This document shows positions 1 through 12,478 of a DNA stretch of 64,000 nt, piece by piece. The DNA is taken from positions 17,449,598 to 17,513,597 of the forward strand of contig CM056556.1 of assembly GCA_029721515.1 (NCBI GenBank), read 5' to 3'. A program made the translations under genes and the position numbers. The stretch is from Synanceia verrucosa (taxonomy: Eukaryota; Chordata; Actinopteri; Perciformes; Synanceiidae). Every line of letters starts with the position of its first letter. The stretch's first letter is position 1. The notes beneath the pieces were generated by a model. That model made no database searches. It was given only the letters and a program-made list of their open reading frames with translations, and was not told where the DNA came from.

Positions 1-3000
1 CGCGCACGCAGTCACATAGGCGGCCTTCAAAGTGCCTGTTGCCAGATAACACACCGCAGGCCACCAGGTCTCCCTAAAACACAGTAGATATCAGGATTTG
101 ACTGTTGTTAGATGTACAGTACATTTGTACAGACAAGCACTAAGGTAGCACTATGAAGGCCTTACCTGTTTGATTGCATCCACAACAGCTTCTGGTAATG
201 GAGCTGTGTTCCCTACACAAGTGGCACAGCCATAACCAATCACCTCAAAACTGTGGTGAGAGAGAAAACATGTTAAATTGAATTATTTAAAAATCTTGCA
301 TGTCTGACACCACTCTCGCACATAAACTCTAATTATGACAAAAATAAATAACCTAACACCTAACAATAACATTAGGTGGGTAGTGTAATCAGACACTGCA
401 AACGTTTATCCCTTGTGAAGTCTTAACATTTATACTCATCCTAAGGGTCAAAAATAACTAGCCTCCAATAAACTGCTAAAATAAAGAAGCTTGATTAAAA
501 ATTCAACCCAAAATCTTGGTGAATGTCTGTCTTTACAGTGTTGAAACACCACATTTAATCACTGGATGCAATTTGTTTTTATTATATCCCAAAAACATTT
601 TTGAATTAATTAAAGAAGAAATTCTTATTATTATTGCTTTTAGCAAGGGATAGTATTTGCATAGTATAGGAAATTTCAATTCATATTCTTACTATATTCT
701 ATACAGTCAATGAAGAATTCAACTACTTTTCTCACACCCTTTCAACCCTGCTCCTACCCACAATGTTCATAACCAACAGCAGTAAACAAGAATAAAATAA
801 AATAATAGAAATAGACTTTTGATGGGATTACAAAGCATGTTTGGGTCACTCTAGGAAAAGTCACCTTAAGGTAAAACAACACAGCAGGGTCCAACAGTAA
901 CGGTTGCCCGAATGCCTGGGGTGAGTAAAAACTACTGCCAGACATAACCGATCGGGCCAGCAGAAGTGATAATTATTATTATTATTTTTTTTTTTTAATA
1001 ATCGTATCAGAGGGGCCAATTGCAGCGTGGATTTTATGAACCTAGCCTGGTGCCACGGAGCCTGTCTGTGATTCTTTATTGGTACGATAATTTGATTAGT
1101 TTTGGCAGTGATTTACAGCTAGATATGAATGTTTAAGAAGAGGTTCTTCTGAGTAACATAGTCTTATTTATTTAAAAATGAACATGAACTAGTTAATTTT
1201 TAAGTGAACTATGAACATGAACTAATTCATTTTCATGTGTGAAGTGAACTTTGAGCTACTTCTTTTTAAATATGAACTGGAACACCCTTGGTTTACAGCT
1301 TGTGATCGCTCATTCCCTATTTACACAGCAGTCTTTACTAGCTAAGACTCTAGGTTCAGCACTTTCTCTAGCAGCCACATACGACGTCTCCTGGGAACAA
1401 CAAGTAAAACAAGTAAAAAAAAATAAAAGTGTATTTGTTTTTGTGTGTGTATGTGTTTGTGTGTGTGAGTGTGAGTGTGTGTTCTGTCACATGCTTACCC
1501 CAGCTGACTAAAGTAAGGCAGGACTCCACTGGTATTGAGGTAGTGAGTGACCATGCCACTTCCAGGAGCAAGACTTGTCCGAATATAAGGCTTGACAACA
1601 AGCCCGGCCTCCACAGCCTTTTTGGCCAGTAGGCCTGCCAATCAGAGAAACAGACCGTTATGCAGATTTGTCTTGAAAATATCCACAATTGTGAGTTCAG
1701 TGTTGCCAAATTCTGTGAATGACATCAAAAATAATGTGAACATACGGGGCATGAGAGTGAAAAGAAATAAAAAAGTGAAAGGGAATAAAGCTAAAAAAAT
1801 ATATATACTCAGATAATGCAAGCTAACTCAGAATAAAAACTACATGAAAATCTCGATGAAATTAGGTACAATTTTCAGAAGAAATCTGATCATAGTTTCC
1901 TCTCGAGTCCTTTACCTGCAGTCAGCATGACAGATGGGTTGCAGTTATTGGTGCAGCTGATAACAGCGGCGATGACAACCGAGCCGTGGGCCAGCTGATA
2001 CTCACGACCACAGTGCAAGAAAGGAACTCGCATTTCCTGCTTCTCCTTAGATATGTGAAAGCCTTTGAAGCCAACCTGTAGGCGAATGAAGGAAAATAAA
2101 TTACTTGCTGTATAACTATGTCAGCATAAGTCTGCAAAAAATATTTATAAATATATAAAATATGTGTGCCAGATCTCTAAACAAGGTATAGAAACACGCA
2201 CGCACATGCACAAGATTGGGACTCCCTCATAGGTGTGATTTCCGGAGCATGAAGTTGTTTAATTTGTTTGTTTGAAAAAATAGAGATCAGTCTCGGGGAG
2301 ATCAACAGGAAGAATGATGCTATGGGAGTGGACCTAAACTTTTTCTATGGAGCCCTGGAGCTTTCTGACAGGGTGCTGCCCAGTAAATAAATCAGAACAT
2401 CATTGGGTAATTTCGCAGGTCAATGCGGGACGCCTTTCATACTGCAGGTGAGGGAGGATCATTTGACCCAAGTAAAAATGCTATGATAACCCTTTCACAC
2501 TACACGAAAATGACCTGCGATTTTTATGCAGTGTGTAAGGGGCTTTGTGTGAATTTTTTTGTGTACCTTCTCATCAAGACACCTCTGGAAGTCTTCTTTC
2601 ATGTTGCCAACTGCCACTCTGTCCTGAGGCCTCTTTGGTCCACTCACATAGGGCACTATGGAGCTCAAGTTGATCTCGATCACCTGCATAAAGATGAAAG
2701 GGTTTCATCAATTTATTATTATGAAAATCAGTTCCTGTACTGCTGTAACTCTGGCACATTTTTGCAAATATGACTATCACGAGTCATCAACCATTATTAC
2801 ACAAAAAAGGGGAAGTACATAATTCTGGCATGCTTGCGGAACACATTTTGCAGACCCTATTTTTTATGTCAAAGTTTTTAATATAAAAACATAACATAAG
2901 ACATAACATAGCAAAAACAAAAAAAACAAATATGTATATATACAACATATAAAAAGGCCAAGAATTGGTTTTCAATTTCTCAAAATGGTTGCCAATGGCA

Positions 3001-6000
3001 ACCTAGCAACTGTTACTGTCGAGTCATGCATACAGGGTGCCGAGTTAACACATTACCTCGGAGTAGTGGGGGTCCTCTGAGGGATCTTCATAGCTTCGGA
3101 AAAGTTTTACAGCCTTCATGTAAGACTCCAGTAATTCAAGTTTTTCCTGGGTAAAATCTGGAAGGAAAATAATTATGCTTTTGTTAACAACCCATATTAA
3201 CTCATTCTTAAGAACTATCCCTTGTGCTGACTCACTTGTCTTTTTAAAGTGCTTGAGTGTGACTTGATCGACAGGGAAGAAGCTGACAGTAGCGTTGTAC
3301 TCTGGGCACATGTTGGCGATGGTGGTCCGGTCAGGAGCTGATAACTGGGAGACACCAGGTCCAAAAAACTCTACAAACTTTCCAGCGATCCCAGCTTGCC
3401 TTAAGTGCTGAAAATCAATGTGCAAGATACATTATTACACTGAGAGGAAAGACTACATGTTTTTCCTCTATAAATTCTTCACTGATATAAAAATATATAA
3501 AAATATTACTTAACAAATACAAAAAGGAACATTGTCCTGAAGACCAATCATTCAACCCTGTAATCCATTACGAGGTCATGCAGAGGTGAAACTTAAGGCA
3601 AACATAATCAAACATATTGCAGAACCTGTTTAGTCTAAGGGTGCTGTGCATCTCAATTAATGTCTATGTTCTGGTTCACGTGGAAACACCTCTCACAAAT
3701 GGATGGACCAGTTTTTTTGGTCTGCGTTCACAAATCAACCTAAAAAACTGCACCTCAGTTTGATTAAAACAGAGTAAATGTTGGCTTGTGAAAGCACCTT
3801 AAGTCTTATAAATCTGATAATAGTGAGTGTGAATGACACAGCTGGCTTCATATCTTCATCTGTAGTAATTTATTTAAACACGTGCCCTCGTGGTGCAACA
3901 AAAAGATCACTGCTGCCAGATATTAAAGGGACAAAAAAAAGTAATGATGTAATAGAGCTCAATTTCACTAAGCAGGTTGAAAAAAGCTTTTATCATAGTC
4001 AAATACTGAACATTGTTTACATCTTTATCAACTAAATTATGCTACATATATACGACAATAATTTGCAATAAATGTTCATGCATTCAACTTTTTTCATAGA
4101 ATTTGGCCTCCGCTTCTGTAAGCTATTTTTTTTTTTTCAAATAACTGTATGCAAAAACCAAAGGTCATAATTTCATGCAAAGTAGGCAGAAAGGAAAACA
4201 TACAGTATCATATCCATGTCAAAGGTGCTGTGTGTTTCACTGGATCATGTGTGAAGAGATTAAGGAGGGCAGAGCAGTGTTACCTTTGTGATGCCAAGGA
4301 CAATGTCTATTGAGGTGGTCAGAGGATTGATAGTGCCCACCAGTTTACAGCCCACCACCTGAGGAAGGGTTAGAGACACTGGCTGGCCGAGCATCACAGC
4401 TTCTGATTCAATTCCTCCAACACCTGGTGGAGGAAACCATGGACAAAAAAGGATTTAGCCAACAACTTGACAAATGTCAATAACCGGTAAGTATGTCAGA
4501 GTTTAGAGGGTTTACCCCAGCCCAGGATGCCCAAGCCGTTGATCATGGTGGTGTGTGAATCGGTTCCCACCACACTGTCAGGGTAGATGAAACCGTCTGT
4601 AACCTGGACCACTCTGGACAGATACTCTAAATTCACCTGGTGGACTGCACCAACGTCCGGAGGAACCACGTTCACATTCTTAAATGCTTTTGAACACCAC
4701 TGTTTTGGTTGACAGACAAGAAAAGAATGGTGTGAAACTTTGTGTCTCCCTCAAGGTACATTTTACACAGAACATATTGCATGCCTTGTTCTGCTCTCTG
4801 TTACCTTTCAAAGCTACAGAGCATTACCACGAGCCAAAATAGTACTTTTTCTAGTTGACTAACAATAGCTATAAATCCAGTTCCCTTTGTTAAAAAGTGT
4901 AAAACAATAAAGTCTGCATAAAGTATTACATTTAAGATTAAGAATGCATATTTTTCTAAACAACATTAATGAATAGTTTAACATTTTTTCTTTCATTTTC
5001 TATGTTTTCTTTCTTGAATAAAATCAAAAGGTTGATACCACTTCACTTGGCTTAAGACAGTTTATTCAGATAGGACCAGTTGCCAGGCAACCAGCAGAGG
5101 CTCTATTATTATGACCTTTATGCTAAGCTAAGTTAACCTGCTGCTGGCAGTCATAATTACGCTTGTCATCTAACTCTCAACACGAGAGAGAGAATAAGCA
5201 TATTTCTAAAAATTCAAATGTTTCCTTTAAGACATTGTATGATATGGTGTGACAAAAAATGTACCTTAAAGAATTGAAGCCTCTCTTTGTTTCTGATCAG
5301 TTCCATTTCCTGATTCTTCAGAGCTGTTTCAGTTCTGCAGAAAAGAGAGCAAACAGTAAACATGCAGAAGGGCAACTCTGTGTCAATTCGAGGTAATATG
5401 CCTAACTCCTTTGACCCTTTAAATAGTTGGTAATCATGGAGAGCTAGCAAGCGTGAGCAGGCCAAGACATGAAGGCATATCATTGGTTCTTTATATTCAG
5501 ACCGAAAGGCAGGGATTGGTCAGTTTTCATAGGCCTGCAGCTGCCAAAGAGGTCTGATTCTTTTTTTTTCTCCCTTTTTCTGAATACTGGCTAGGAAGGA
5601 CCATTTCATCCAGTATAACAAAAAGTGTTTCCAAATAGCTACATCAACTATACCTTTAAAAAGGTGTGAAACAGAATATCTCAACTTTTCACCTTTATGC
5701 GAAATTCAAAATTCTAATCAGCGGCATGACTTGTGCAGCTCTGATGTTTGCCGATGTCACGCTGGGTCTGATATGGTTCTGTTGTTTTGATTTAGCAATC
5801 ACTAGCCATCCCAATTTAGATTTAACGTTAGGTTTTATTTCCATAGAGCCAAACATATTTACTACTCTGGCATAATTGTTATTCCAAATTCTGGCATGAC
5901 TTTTTTAACTTTTTTTTTTCCAGAGACAGTTCAGAAGTTCAGAGTTGGTTTCCTGTATCTGTGTCACATGTGTTTCAACAAGCGGCATGTCTGAAGTCTA

Positions 6001-9000
6001 AAATGACATTTTTCAGACCGACAGATCTGGGAAAAATGAACTTTGCTGGAGAACTATCTCTGTCTCAGCAACACACTTTTGCGAGATCTGGCAACTAATG
6101 CTGCCAAATTCCCGAACTAACTAATTTTTTGTAATACTAAATATGGCTATTAGCTGTGTAAATATCTAATGTTAGGCAAAGGAACAAGAAATACATTATG
6201 CAAAAATAACTCAATCTGCTTTCATCCATTCACATCATGTTCACAACATTTCCGAAGAGAGGGGAGAGTCCAAAAATGTCATGACCACTTCCACTTAGGA
6301 GACAAGAAGTGCGTACTATTTCAAACCACTGGCGGAGCTTGTAATGCATAATCTTTGTTATCAAGCATCTTAGATGTTAATATCTGCCCGGCAGCTAATG
6401 GGTCCACTTTCTAAATGCTAAAATATTCTCTGCAAAGCAAATACTCTCATTACCCCAACGTGAATGAATTTGATTTTTGTTTTGGGAAAAACTAATTCAT
6501 GAGACTACAGTGTCAACTAAAAAGACCTTGCTGCAGTAACCTAATTACGCCACTTGAAAAGGGGGCAAAATTCAGTGAAAATGATGGAAGCTGAATTGCA
6601 TTTCCCTCTCGATAGTTTTTCTTTTCGTTGTAATGGGAGTGTCATTTACAGTCATCATATCTAAACCCTGTGTTTTGATTGACCAAACAGTAGGTAAAGA
6701 GCAAAAAACACATCAATTTTTCAAGCAAACTCACTCAGACACTGGCTGCAGGTGGAAAGGGCAGAGGAGAGGCGTATTCTCGATCTGCTGGACAGGAGCT
6801 GGAGGTCTACCTGGTGAGGGTGGAGAGTCACTGCAGACTGCTTTACTGCAGGAGCTCCGCTGGCCTCCACAGTGCGAGCCTCGTCTGGAGGGTGTGGAAC
6901 GGGAAGGACCTTGGCTCTGGTGCGGGCCTTCCCCTCCACCTGGGTTTGGAGCATTCTGTATTGCACTATGGGTAAAAAGAAATGGTATTTTATATATGTC
7001 ATTGAGAGGAACAGTGTTGTTGAAGTTAATACAGACAAATAATATAAATATAATAAAAACAATCTACTTCTACCTCTACCTTATGTTTACTCTTTTACCT
7101 CTCCCTTTAATGTCTCACTTACACTAGCTTGTTGTCAATATATAAAAGGGAAAACTACAAATGCAAACACACCATTTGCTGTAATTAATATAGGCTATAT
7201 TCTCACTTACATTAGCTTGTTGTCAATATAAGGGAAAACTACAAATGCAAACACACCATTTGCTGTAATCAATCTGTAATGAGTGGTCTACGATGAGGTC
7301 TGTGGGGCATTTGGGGTTGACTATGCTGGGGTCCACGCCATGTTTAGCCACAGCATCTCTCATGGCTGCAAGATCCACCATGGCAGGAATACCACTGTCA
7401 AAGGAAAGGAAAAATAATTCATCTTAACTTGCCTACAGGGAGAATATTCTTAACGTATATTTCAAATTCTGATAATATGAATAGTTTATATACAGGAATA
7501 AAGATGAATCATGATAACACAGGACTCTAATAATGATGGCTCAGTTGCAGCCAAATCCTCATGAAACTCACGTGAAGTCCTGGAGAAGAACTCGTGCTGG
7601 GGAGAACGCCACCTCTGCTTTGTTCTGCTGTTGCTGCCAATCCAGTATGTTCTGGACGTCTTCTTCTTTTGTGTAAAAGCCATCACAGTTACGGATTGCT
7701 GCCTCCAGTAACACACGGATGGACAGAGGAAGCTTGTCTACATAGAGCAAAACAAATGTGCCATTTAATATCACACAGTAAACAATATGTAATAAATTCT
7801 GATCCAATGCAGGCTCTTAAAGGTTAATTCAGCAATCATCTACAGGTATATTTACAAATGTTCTTTTAGACTTCTGTTTACTTTAACATGAATCTACTTC
7901 AGCATCATACTTTATGTGTTTCAAAATGTGCCCTTTCTTTCAGTCAGAAGGCCTGGACTCACCATATCTGCAATCATTTATTTTCTGTGGGTTGAAGAAC
8001 TTGATCCTGCCATCTTTCAGTGTGTCGATTAGATGGCTATATGGATGCTCTGGGAAAGGTAAACACAAATTAATACCACTACACATGTCTAGGACACATC
8101 TATATGTGATATTCATCTTGTCTAAATATTTTGTTTTGTTCTTCACTTCATGGCAGTATTTACTCAAAAGTGAAAGATATTTGGGTCAAAAGCTGTCAAA
8201 ATGCTGTTGAATTTAGCCTGTAAGTTTTTTCTTTATGTTGATGATATCGTAATTTAATTCTAGGGATAAAAAAAATAATCTCATCAATAGCTGAGCCCCT
8301 ATGCTTTTTGAATCTTGGCACAGCACTATTCACTTGTCTCCCAGTGGGACAACAACATGCTGTAACTTTGGCTTTGGCTTGAATCAATTATGAGCCTGTG
8401 CAGAAGTGAAACTCAAGGAAAGGATCAGAGCAAATATCTAACAGAACTGGTTTAGTCAAGCCAGCGTTAATGACACACTGGGGGGTTGAAATCTTCTCCA
8501 TCTGCTGTATTTCCTCTAAACACATTCACTAGTGATGCAGCAGAGTATGATCACTGCTGCCAGAGAAGGAAAAAAAAAACATATAACTTAACTAACTTAA
8601 CTAATTTAACCTTGTTTTGAAACAAGGCTGTTCTAAGTATGGCACCACTCTAACATATTTTAATAGCACAATTGTTTTTAAAAGTGCGGTACATTCATAC
8701 TGCAGAATAATTTGAACACGTTACTTTTTACATGACAATAGCTACTTTTAACAGAGCTGGTTTCATGTAACTACATGTAAAAGGTAAGCGGCAGAATATT
8801 CTCTATCTCATACAAAGTTGCTTGAAACAAAACCAAAACACTGGCTGCTCCCTTGTTAGATCCTGGATGATAAATCCTAATGACAACCAGTTTGCACTGT
8901 TAAGGCAGGCCTGTCCAAAATTCCCTATCATTGTCAGGTATCTTGACTGGTCAAATATCACAGAACTGACTATACATGCTACACTATAATTTAGATGTTT

Positions 9001-9675
9001 GTTTTACTTGAAAAAAGCCTTGTCACGATGACCGATTCCACTTCAACAGAAAAAAAACAAACACTGTCTTGCTTGAACACTGTCCCTGCGATCAATACAA
9101 CTCTTAAATCACATATAAACTGTCGTGGCGTGAATATTATAAGTCACGATGACAATATTGTCTGCGAAAATCCTCAAACATTAAATCATCACTGTGTGTC
9201 CTGGTGACAAGGTATGGGAGACAGCTACAATGCTATCTAGCTGCTGCTTATCGTGAAAAACACTCGCTAAGCAGCTACTTATCACGCGACTGTCTGAACG
9301 TCTTGACGAGATAAGCAAAAATAAGCTAACACACCATTTAAGCTTTAAACGACAGTATACTGTTAGTGTGACATTTCTGAGCAAAGCAATGTGTAGCGAG
9401 CTTGCAGCGTTAGCTGATTTAACAACTCCAGCTTTAGTTGGAAAGCAAACATTGCCAAGCTAGCAATGGTTAGCTTTTATGTATCCAACAGTTTAGCACC
9501 GGTAACGTTACACTTTCTGTAATATGATGTATAAGCAAGCGACAGCCATATTAGGGGGAAGGACGTCTTTATTTTTAATCGAGTCCTGTCTTCAAAAGGT
9601 TGGTCAGTTGACGGCTTGCTAGGTAAGGTTAGCAGAAGACGTCTCTTTACCTTTGACTGGGGAAGTGAGCGCCAT
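1..9675 (-). CDS. ireb2: Iron regulatory protein 2 (IRP2), partial: first 15 coding exons
   Basis: Cytosolic RNA-binding member of the aconitase family that binds iron-responsive elements in ferritin and transferrin-receptor mRNAs when iron is low. Coding exons, 5' to 3' on the minus strand: 9651-9675, 7963-8049, 7572-7737, 7257-7394, 6735-6965, 5265-5334, 4516-4699, 4284-4423, 3236-3407, 3057-3157, 2567-2683, 1916-2075, 1499-1634, 166-250, 1-73. All junctions are GT-AG and phases agree, giving about 628 codons; the remaining third lies past the left edge. The ATG at 9675 starts MALTSPVKEHPYSHL. It is IRP2 rather than IRP1/ACO1 because it has the IRP2-only insert (exon 5), SCTNNCNPS, GYGCATCVGNTAPL and FEGRLCDCVR. 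The cluster-position cysteines are C518, C584 and C587. Human IRP2 is 963 aa and numbering is offset by about +6. Very sure of family and paralog. Confidence 0.97.
1438..1487. repeat. TG-rich microsatellite in ireb2 intron 13
   Basis: Imperfect (TG)n/(GAGTG)n tract just downstream (gene sense) of the donor of coding exon 13, about 10 bases from the exon end at 1499. Confidence 0.8.
3556..3935. repeat. Interspersed repeat copy in ireb2 intron 8
   Basis: Parts of this stretch match 8388-8580 in intron 1 in the same orientation: the block around TGCAGAGGTGAAACTTAAGG through GTTTAGTC, and the block ending GATCACTGCTGCCAGA. The copy here is longer because it has extra sequence between the two blocks. 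No coding potential or terminal repeats are visible. The family is unknown. Confidence 0.6.
6735..6965 (-). other. ireb2: ireb2 coding exon 5: IRP2-specific iron-dependent-degradation insert
   Basis: This 231-nt exon encodes residues about 139-216 and contains the segment that distinguishes IRP2 from cytosolic aconitase. It starts AIQNAPNPGGG and ends IENTPLLCPFHLQPVSE, both close to the human protein, while the middle is diverged and rich in Ser, Pro and Gly. Three cysteines (C171, C178, C183) parallel the human cysteine cluster but with one extra residue in each gap (C-x6-C-x4-C against C-x5-C-x3-C). C207-P208 with H210 matches the human heme-regulatory Cys-Pro and nearby His. Known function in mammals: the insert was linked to iron- and heme-dependent turnover. 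Conservation of that role in this fish is inferred. Confidence 0.9.
7113..7273 (-). repeat. Tandem duplication across the ireb2 exon 4 donor site
   Basis: Two near-identical direct copies, 7113-7189 and 7201-7273, each contain the last bases of coding exon 4, the GTGTGT donor and about 50 bases of intron. They differ mainly by a 4-base length change and single substitutions. The exon-proximal copy gives the functional donor (exon ends at 7257). The distal copy offers an identical donor after 7173. Confidence 0.9.
8388..8580. repeat. Interspersed repeat copy in ireb2 intron 1
   Basis: Shorter relative of 3556-3935. The shared blocks are around TGCAGAAGTGAAACTCAAGG and GATCACTGCTGCCAGA, followed by an A-rich run. 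It may be a deleted copy of a non-autonomous element. Confidence 0.55.
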
Positions 9676-10273
9676 GATGACTTCTGAAATCAACACGACC
9701 CGTTCTCAGGACTGCACTGGCAACATCGAGCGACCAATAGGAACACGGACAGCTACAGACACGCCCATTCATCAATTACTGCCAAAATGAGAATAAAACG
9801 TTTCAAAATTGCACGTTATGAAGCTGAAGGTGTTTCACAGTCGAACTCTTAGCTAAACCCATAGCCAGCGTTAGACAAAAATCACTATATTCTCCTTGCT
9901 GGCAACCATTTAATTATGACTACGCAAACCTACCACTTGTTTAATACTGCAGCAATTGGCAAAAGTGTCCGTCCCATTGGTGTCAATACAGCTGAAAGCA
10001 TGTTCAACAAAAGAAAAAAAATGTGTGTGCAGACTTCAGAAAAACAGTTAAAATAAGTACACATAGTACACAGTAAAAATATTGGGGGTCATTATTCTTA
10101 CGTCATAATTTATAAACATAGATATAAATTTGTGGGCATTATTTGTGGGCATGACAGGGACTGACTGTGACTTTAAAAATTGCTGTCGTAAATGTCCCAC
10201 GTGACAGTACAGGACTCTAGGACTCTTGCTGCCTTCAAGGCACCTCCGACCTTGCCCGATTCGAATGCCCTTG

Positions 10274-10409
<136 letters not shown>

Positions 10410-11353
10410 TGAGACATACCCTTAAATGTAAGCTCTGATATACTAGATATGAGAAATCCATTACATGATTGTTTGTTTGGTAGTCAGATAGCTTGTGTTA
10501 GCTTGTGATACTGCCATTAAATTATCAAAAACATCTAACACAATTCACTGATTTTATACACTACTTTTGTTTTCAGTGCCTCCATGCATACTATCACTTG
10601 CTTTAAAACTTTGCATTACAGATGTCAGTGTTGGAATGAAACTAAGTACATTTACTTAAGTATGGTATTACATTGTAATTTTGAGCGAACAAGCACACTC
10701 TACCTGAGTACTTTACTCACATTTTATTGAGAACATATTGTACTTCACATTTACTTGACTGCTTTAGGACTGTTACAGACATCTGTTTACAGATTAACAT
10801 TTCACAATGAAAATAAAGGCTTTTGATTTGATTTCGAAGCCATAATCAGCTTATAAAATATGCACTTCTCAAATTGAGATGAACAATAAAATACTACTTG
10901 AATGTTAATACACCAGCAATAATGACACTGATAATGATACTGACAGGGACCATAATGCTGCATAATGACGATTGTGATATTTAAACGAAAGGATCTTAGA
11001 TGCTGAATATAGGCTACTTCATATTTGAAATTATGACTTTTGATCGCAACTGAATGTTATTATATCGAGGTATTCCTACTTTACCTTAGTAAATGATCTG
11101 AACATTTTTTACTCAAGTCTGAAGCCATTTGAGACTTGGCTCTTTGATTCTACCTGCTGGTTGTATTTCCTATGTTTTGTTCAGGCCCTGAATGCATCAC
11201 CATAAACAAATTAAACAACCCGCTAACTTGCTCCGTAAACATAAACGTTACGGTGCTTAATTTGATACGAAAAATATTTTCACATCACATTTATTTAACC
11301 AGAAAAAAAGTTTCTAATGCCAATAACAATATGTTGCAGTAGAATACAACCTA

Positions 11354-11373
11354 TGACCTTTCACCTTTGACCA
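11354..11373 (-). promoter_or_regulatory. Triple nuclear-receptor half-site (two overlapping DR1 elements)
   Basis: Read on the minus strand: TGGTCA-A-AGGTGA-A-AGGTCA, three AGGTCA-like hexamers in direct orientation with 1-base spacers. DR1 spacing is the preferred target of HNF4, COUP-TF and RXR/PPAR-type receptors. It lies about 20 bases before the ATG at 11392 in the presumed first exon of slc25a44. The motif is seen directly; binding is inferred. Confidence 0.45.
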
Positions 11374-11391
11374 TGTTCGTTCACAACAGTA

Positions 11392-11519
11392 ATGGACGGA
11401 AGATACGACCCACCCTGTAGCGGAACAGGTACGGAGAGTTTACCAACAAAACGGCTCAGTTTCGCAACAGTTTCTGTGGAGGTGGAACGACAACCCGAGC
11501 TACATGACCCCCGAACTGG
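11392..11519 (+). other. Possible first (untranslated or uORF-bearing) exon of slc25a44
   Basis: A GC-richer patch beginning with an ATG and ending at a plausible donor (CTG|GTAAAT at 11519/11520), upstream of the coding exon whose acceptor is at 13300. If spliced to 13301, the frame opened at 11392 would close at the TAG at 13345-13347, 27 bases before the main start. The exon is predicted only from position and donor quality; alternative donors exist, for example GTACGG at 11430. Confidence 0.3.
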
Positions 11520-12105
11520 TAAATTTAACCGCTTTGTTAAATATTTTTGTTTATTTCTTGCACAGCAGCTGCTCTTGTTGTTAGCTAGCTAACACGCTAC
11601 TCGAGTACAGTGTGTAACATTACACGTGCTTCCCCTTTTCCCCTCTCCTTCAACAACCGCTGCAAAAACAACCTAACCTAAACTCAATGGCTGACTTTCG
11701 AATGACAGTGTTATGTTACTGTGCCCGGTTACTTCTTGATGCCTGGTCCTCACTGCTTGTGAGTATCAGCTGCATTGATTTGTAATCTGCAACGTATGTT
11801 ATTAGCAGCGTAGACAGATTTTTGTGTGCCATTACTGTAACGTTTGCTAGCAGGTTAACATTCACTATTGTTAGCATGCTCAACAGCCTGAGGCACACGG
11901 CTGTGCATTCTTCTCTGTGGGTGTTTACTGAAAACATGATGAGCCTGCTCTCCTGCAGCGATTTGTAATGTTGTTCCAACAACAGCAGGCTATTGAACTA
12001 ATTCTTCAGAAGGATTTTATATGATTTTAACTGAGGACGATGCTTTGTGCTCAGGTATCCAGGTTTTAAAATACCTTCTTAGCATAACTACCCTAGTTGC
12101 ATATC

Positions 12106-12400
12106 AGCAGTGGCGTGTATAGACTTTTTGAAGTGCAGGGGTGAAAAGAAAAAAAAGGGGCACCTACAGCACATTCTCACCACTGTAGAGGGTACTGAGG
12201 CACACATTTTTGTCCAAGAGCTTATTTTATGTTTTAACCATTCAAGATGCAGTTTAGTGTGTTTTGCCAACCATGGGGGCATTCGGGCGTGCACATTTGC
12301 CTCCCAATAAGGCACTTTAGTATGCTTTCTTGCATCCAAATAGGGCTCGTAAGTGTGTGTTTTTTAACCTCTCCTCCTAGAGCACAGTACTGCATATCAG
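12106..12400. repeat. Interspersed repeat with internal ~30-bp units, copy 1
   Basis: Begins with CAGTGGCGTGTATAGACTTT and contains, in reverse, the units seen at 39180-39550 and 47690-47870 (core TTGGCAAAACACACT preceded by GTGCCC). Three loci in the window share it, so it is an interspersed family. No coding capacity is recognised, and the boundaries are approximate. Confidence 0.55.
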
Positions 12401-12478
12401 GCTGCTCAGTTCAGGGATGCAAAGAGGAAAAGAAAGATGACCCATATTTCTTGTGATGGTTCACAAAATTCAAATTAA

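Noticed and set aside
1140..1270. Repeated GAACTAATTCATTTT-like text, similar to 41330-41450
   Set aside because: The resemblance is short and AT-rich; boundaries and homology could not be supported by eye.
6633..7127. 164-codon plus-strand open frame
   Set aside because: It is the antisense shadow of ireb2 coding exon 5 extended through flanking intron.
1..9675. Assignment as cytosolic aconitase (aco1)
   Set aside because: The IRP2-only insert exon and the IRP2-type SCTNNCNPS and FEGRLCDCVR sequences rule out ACO1.
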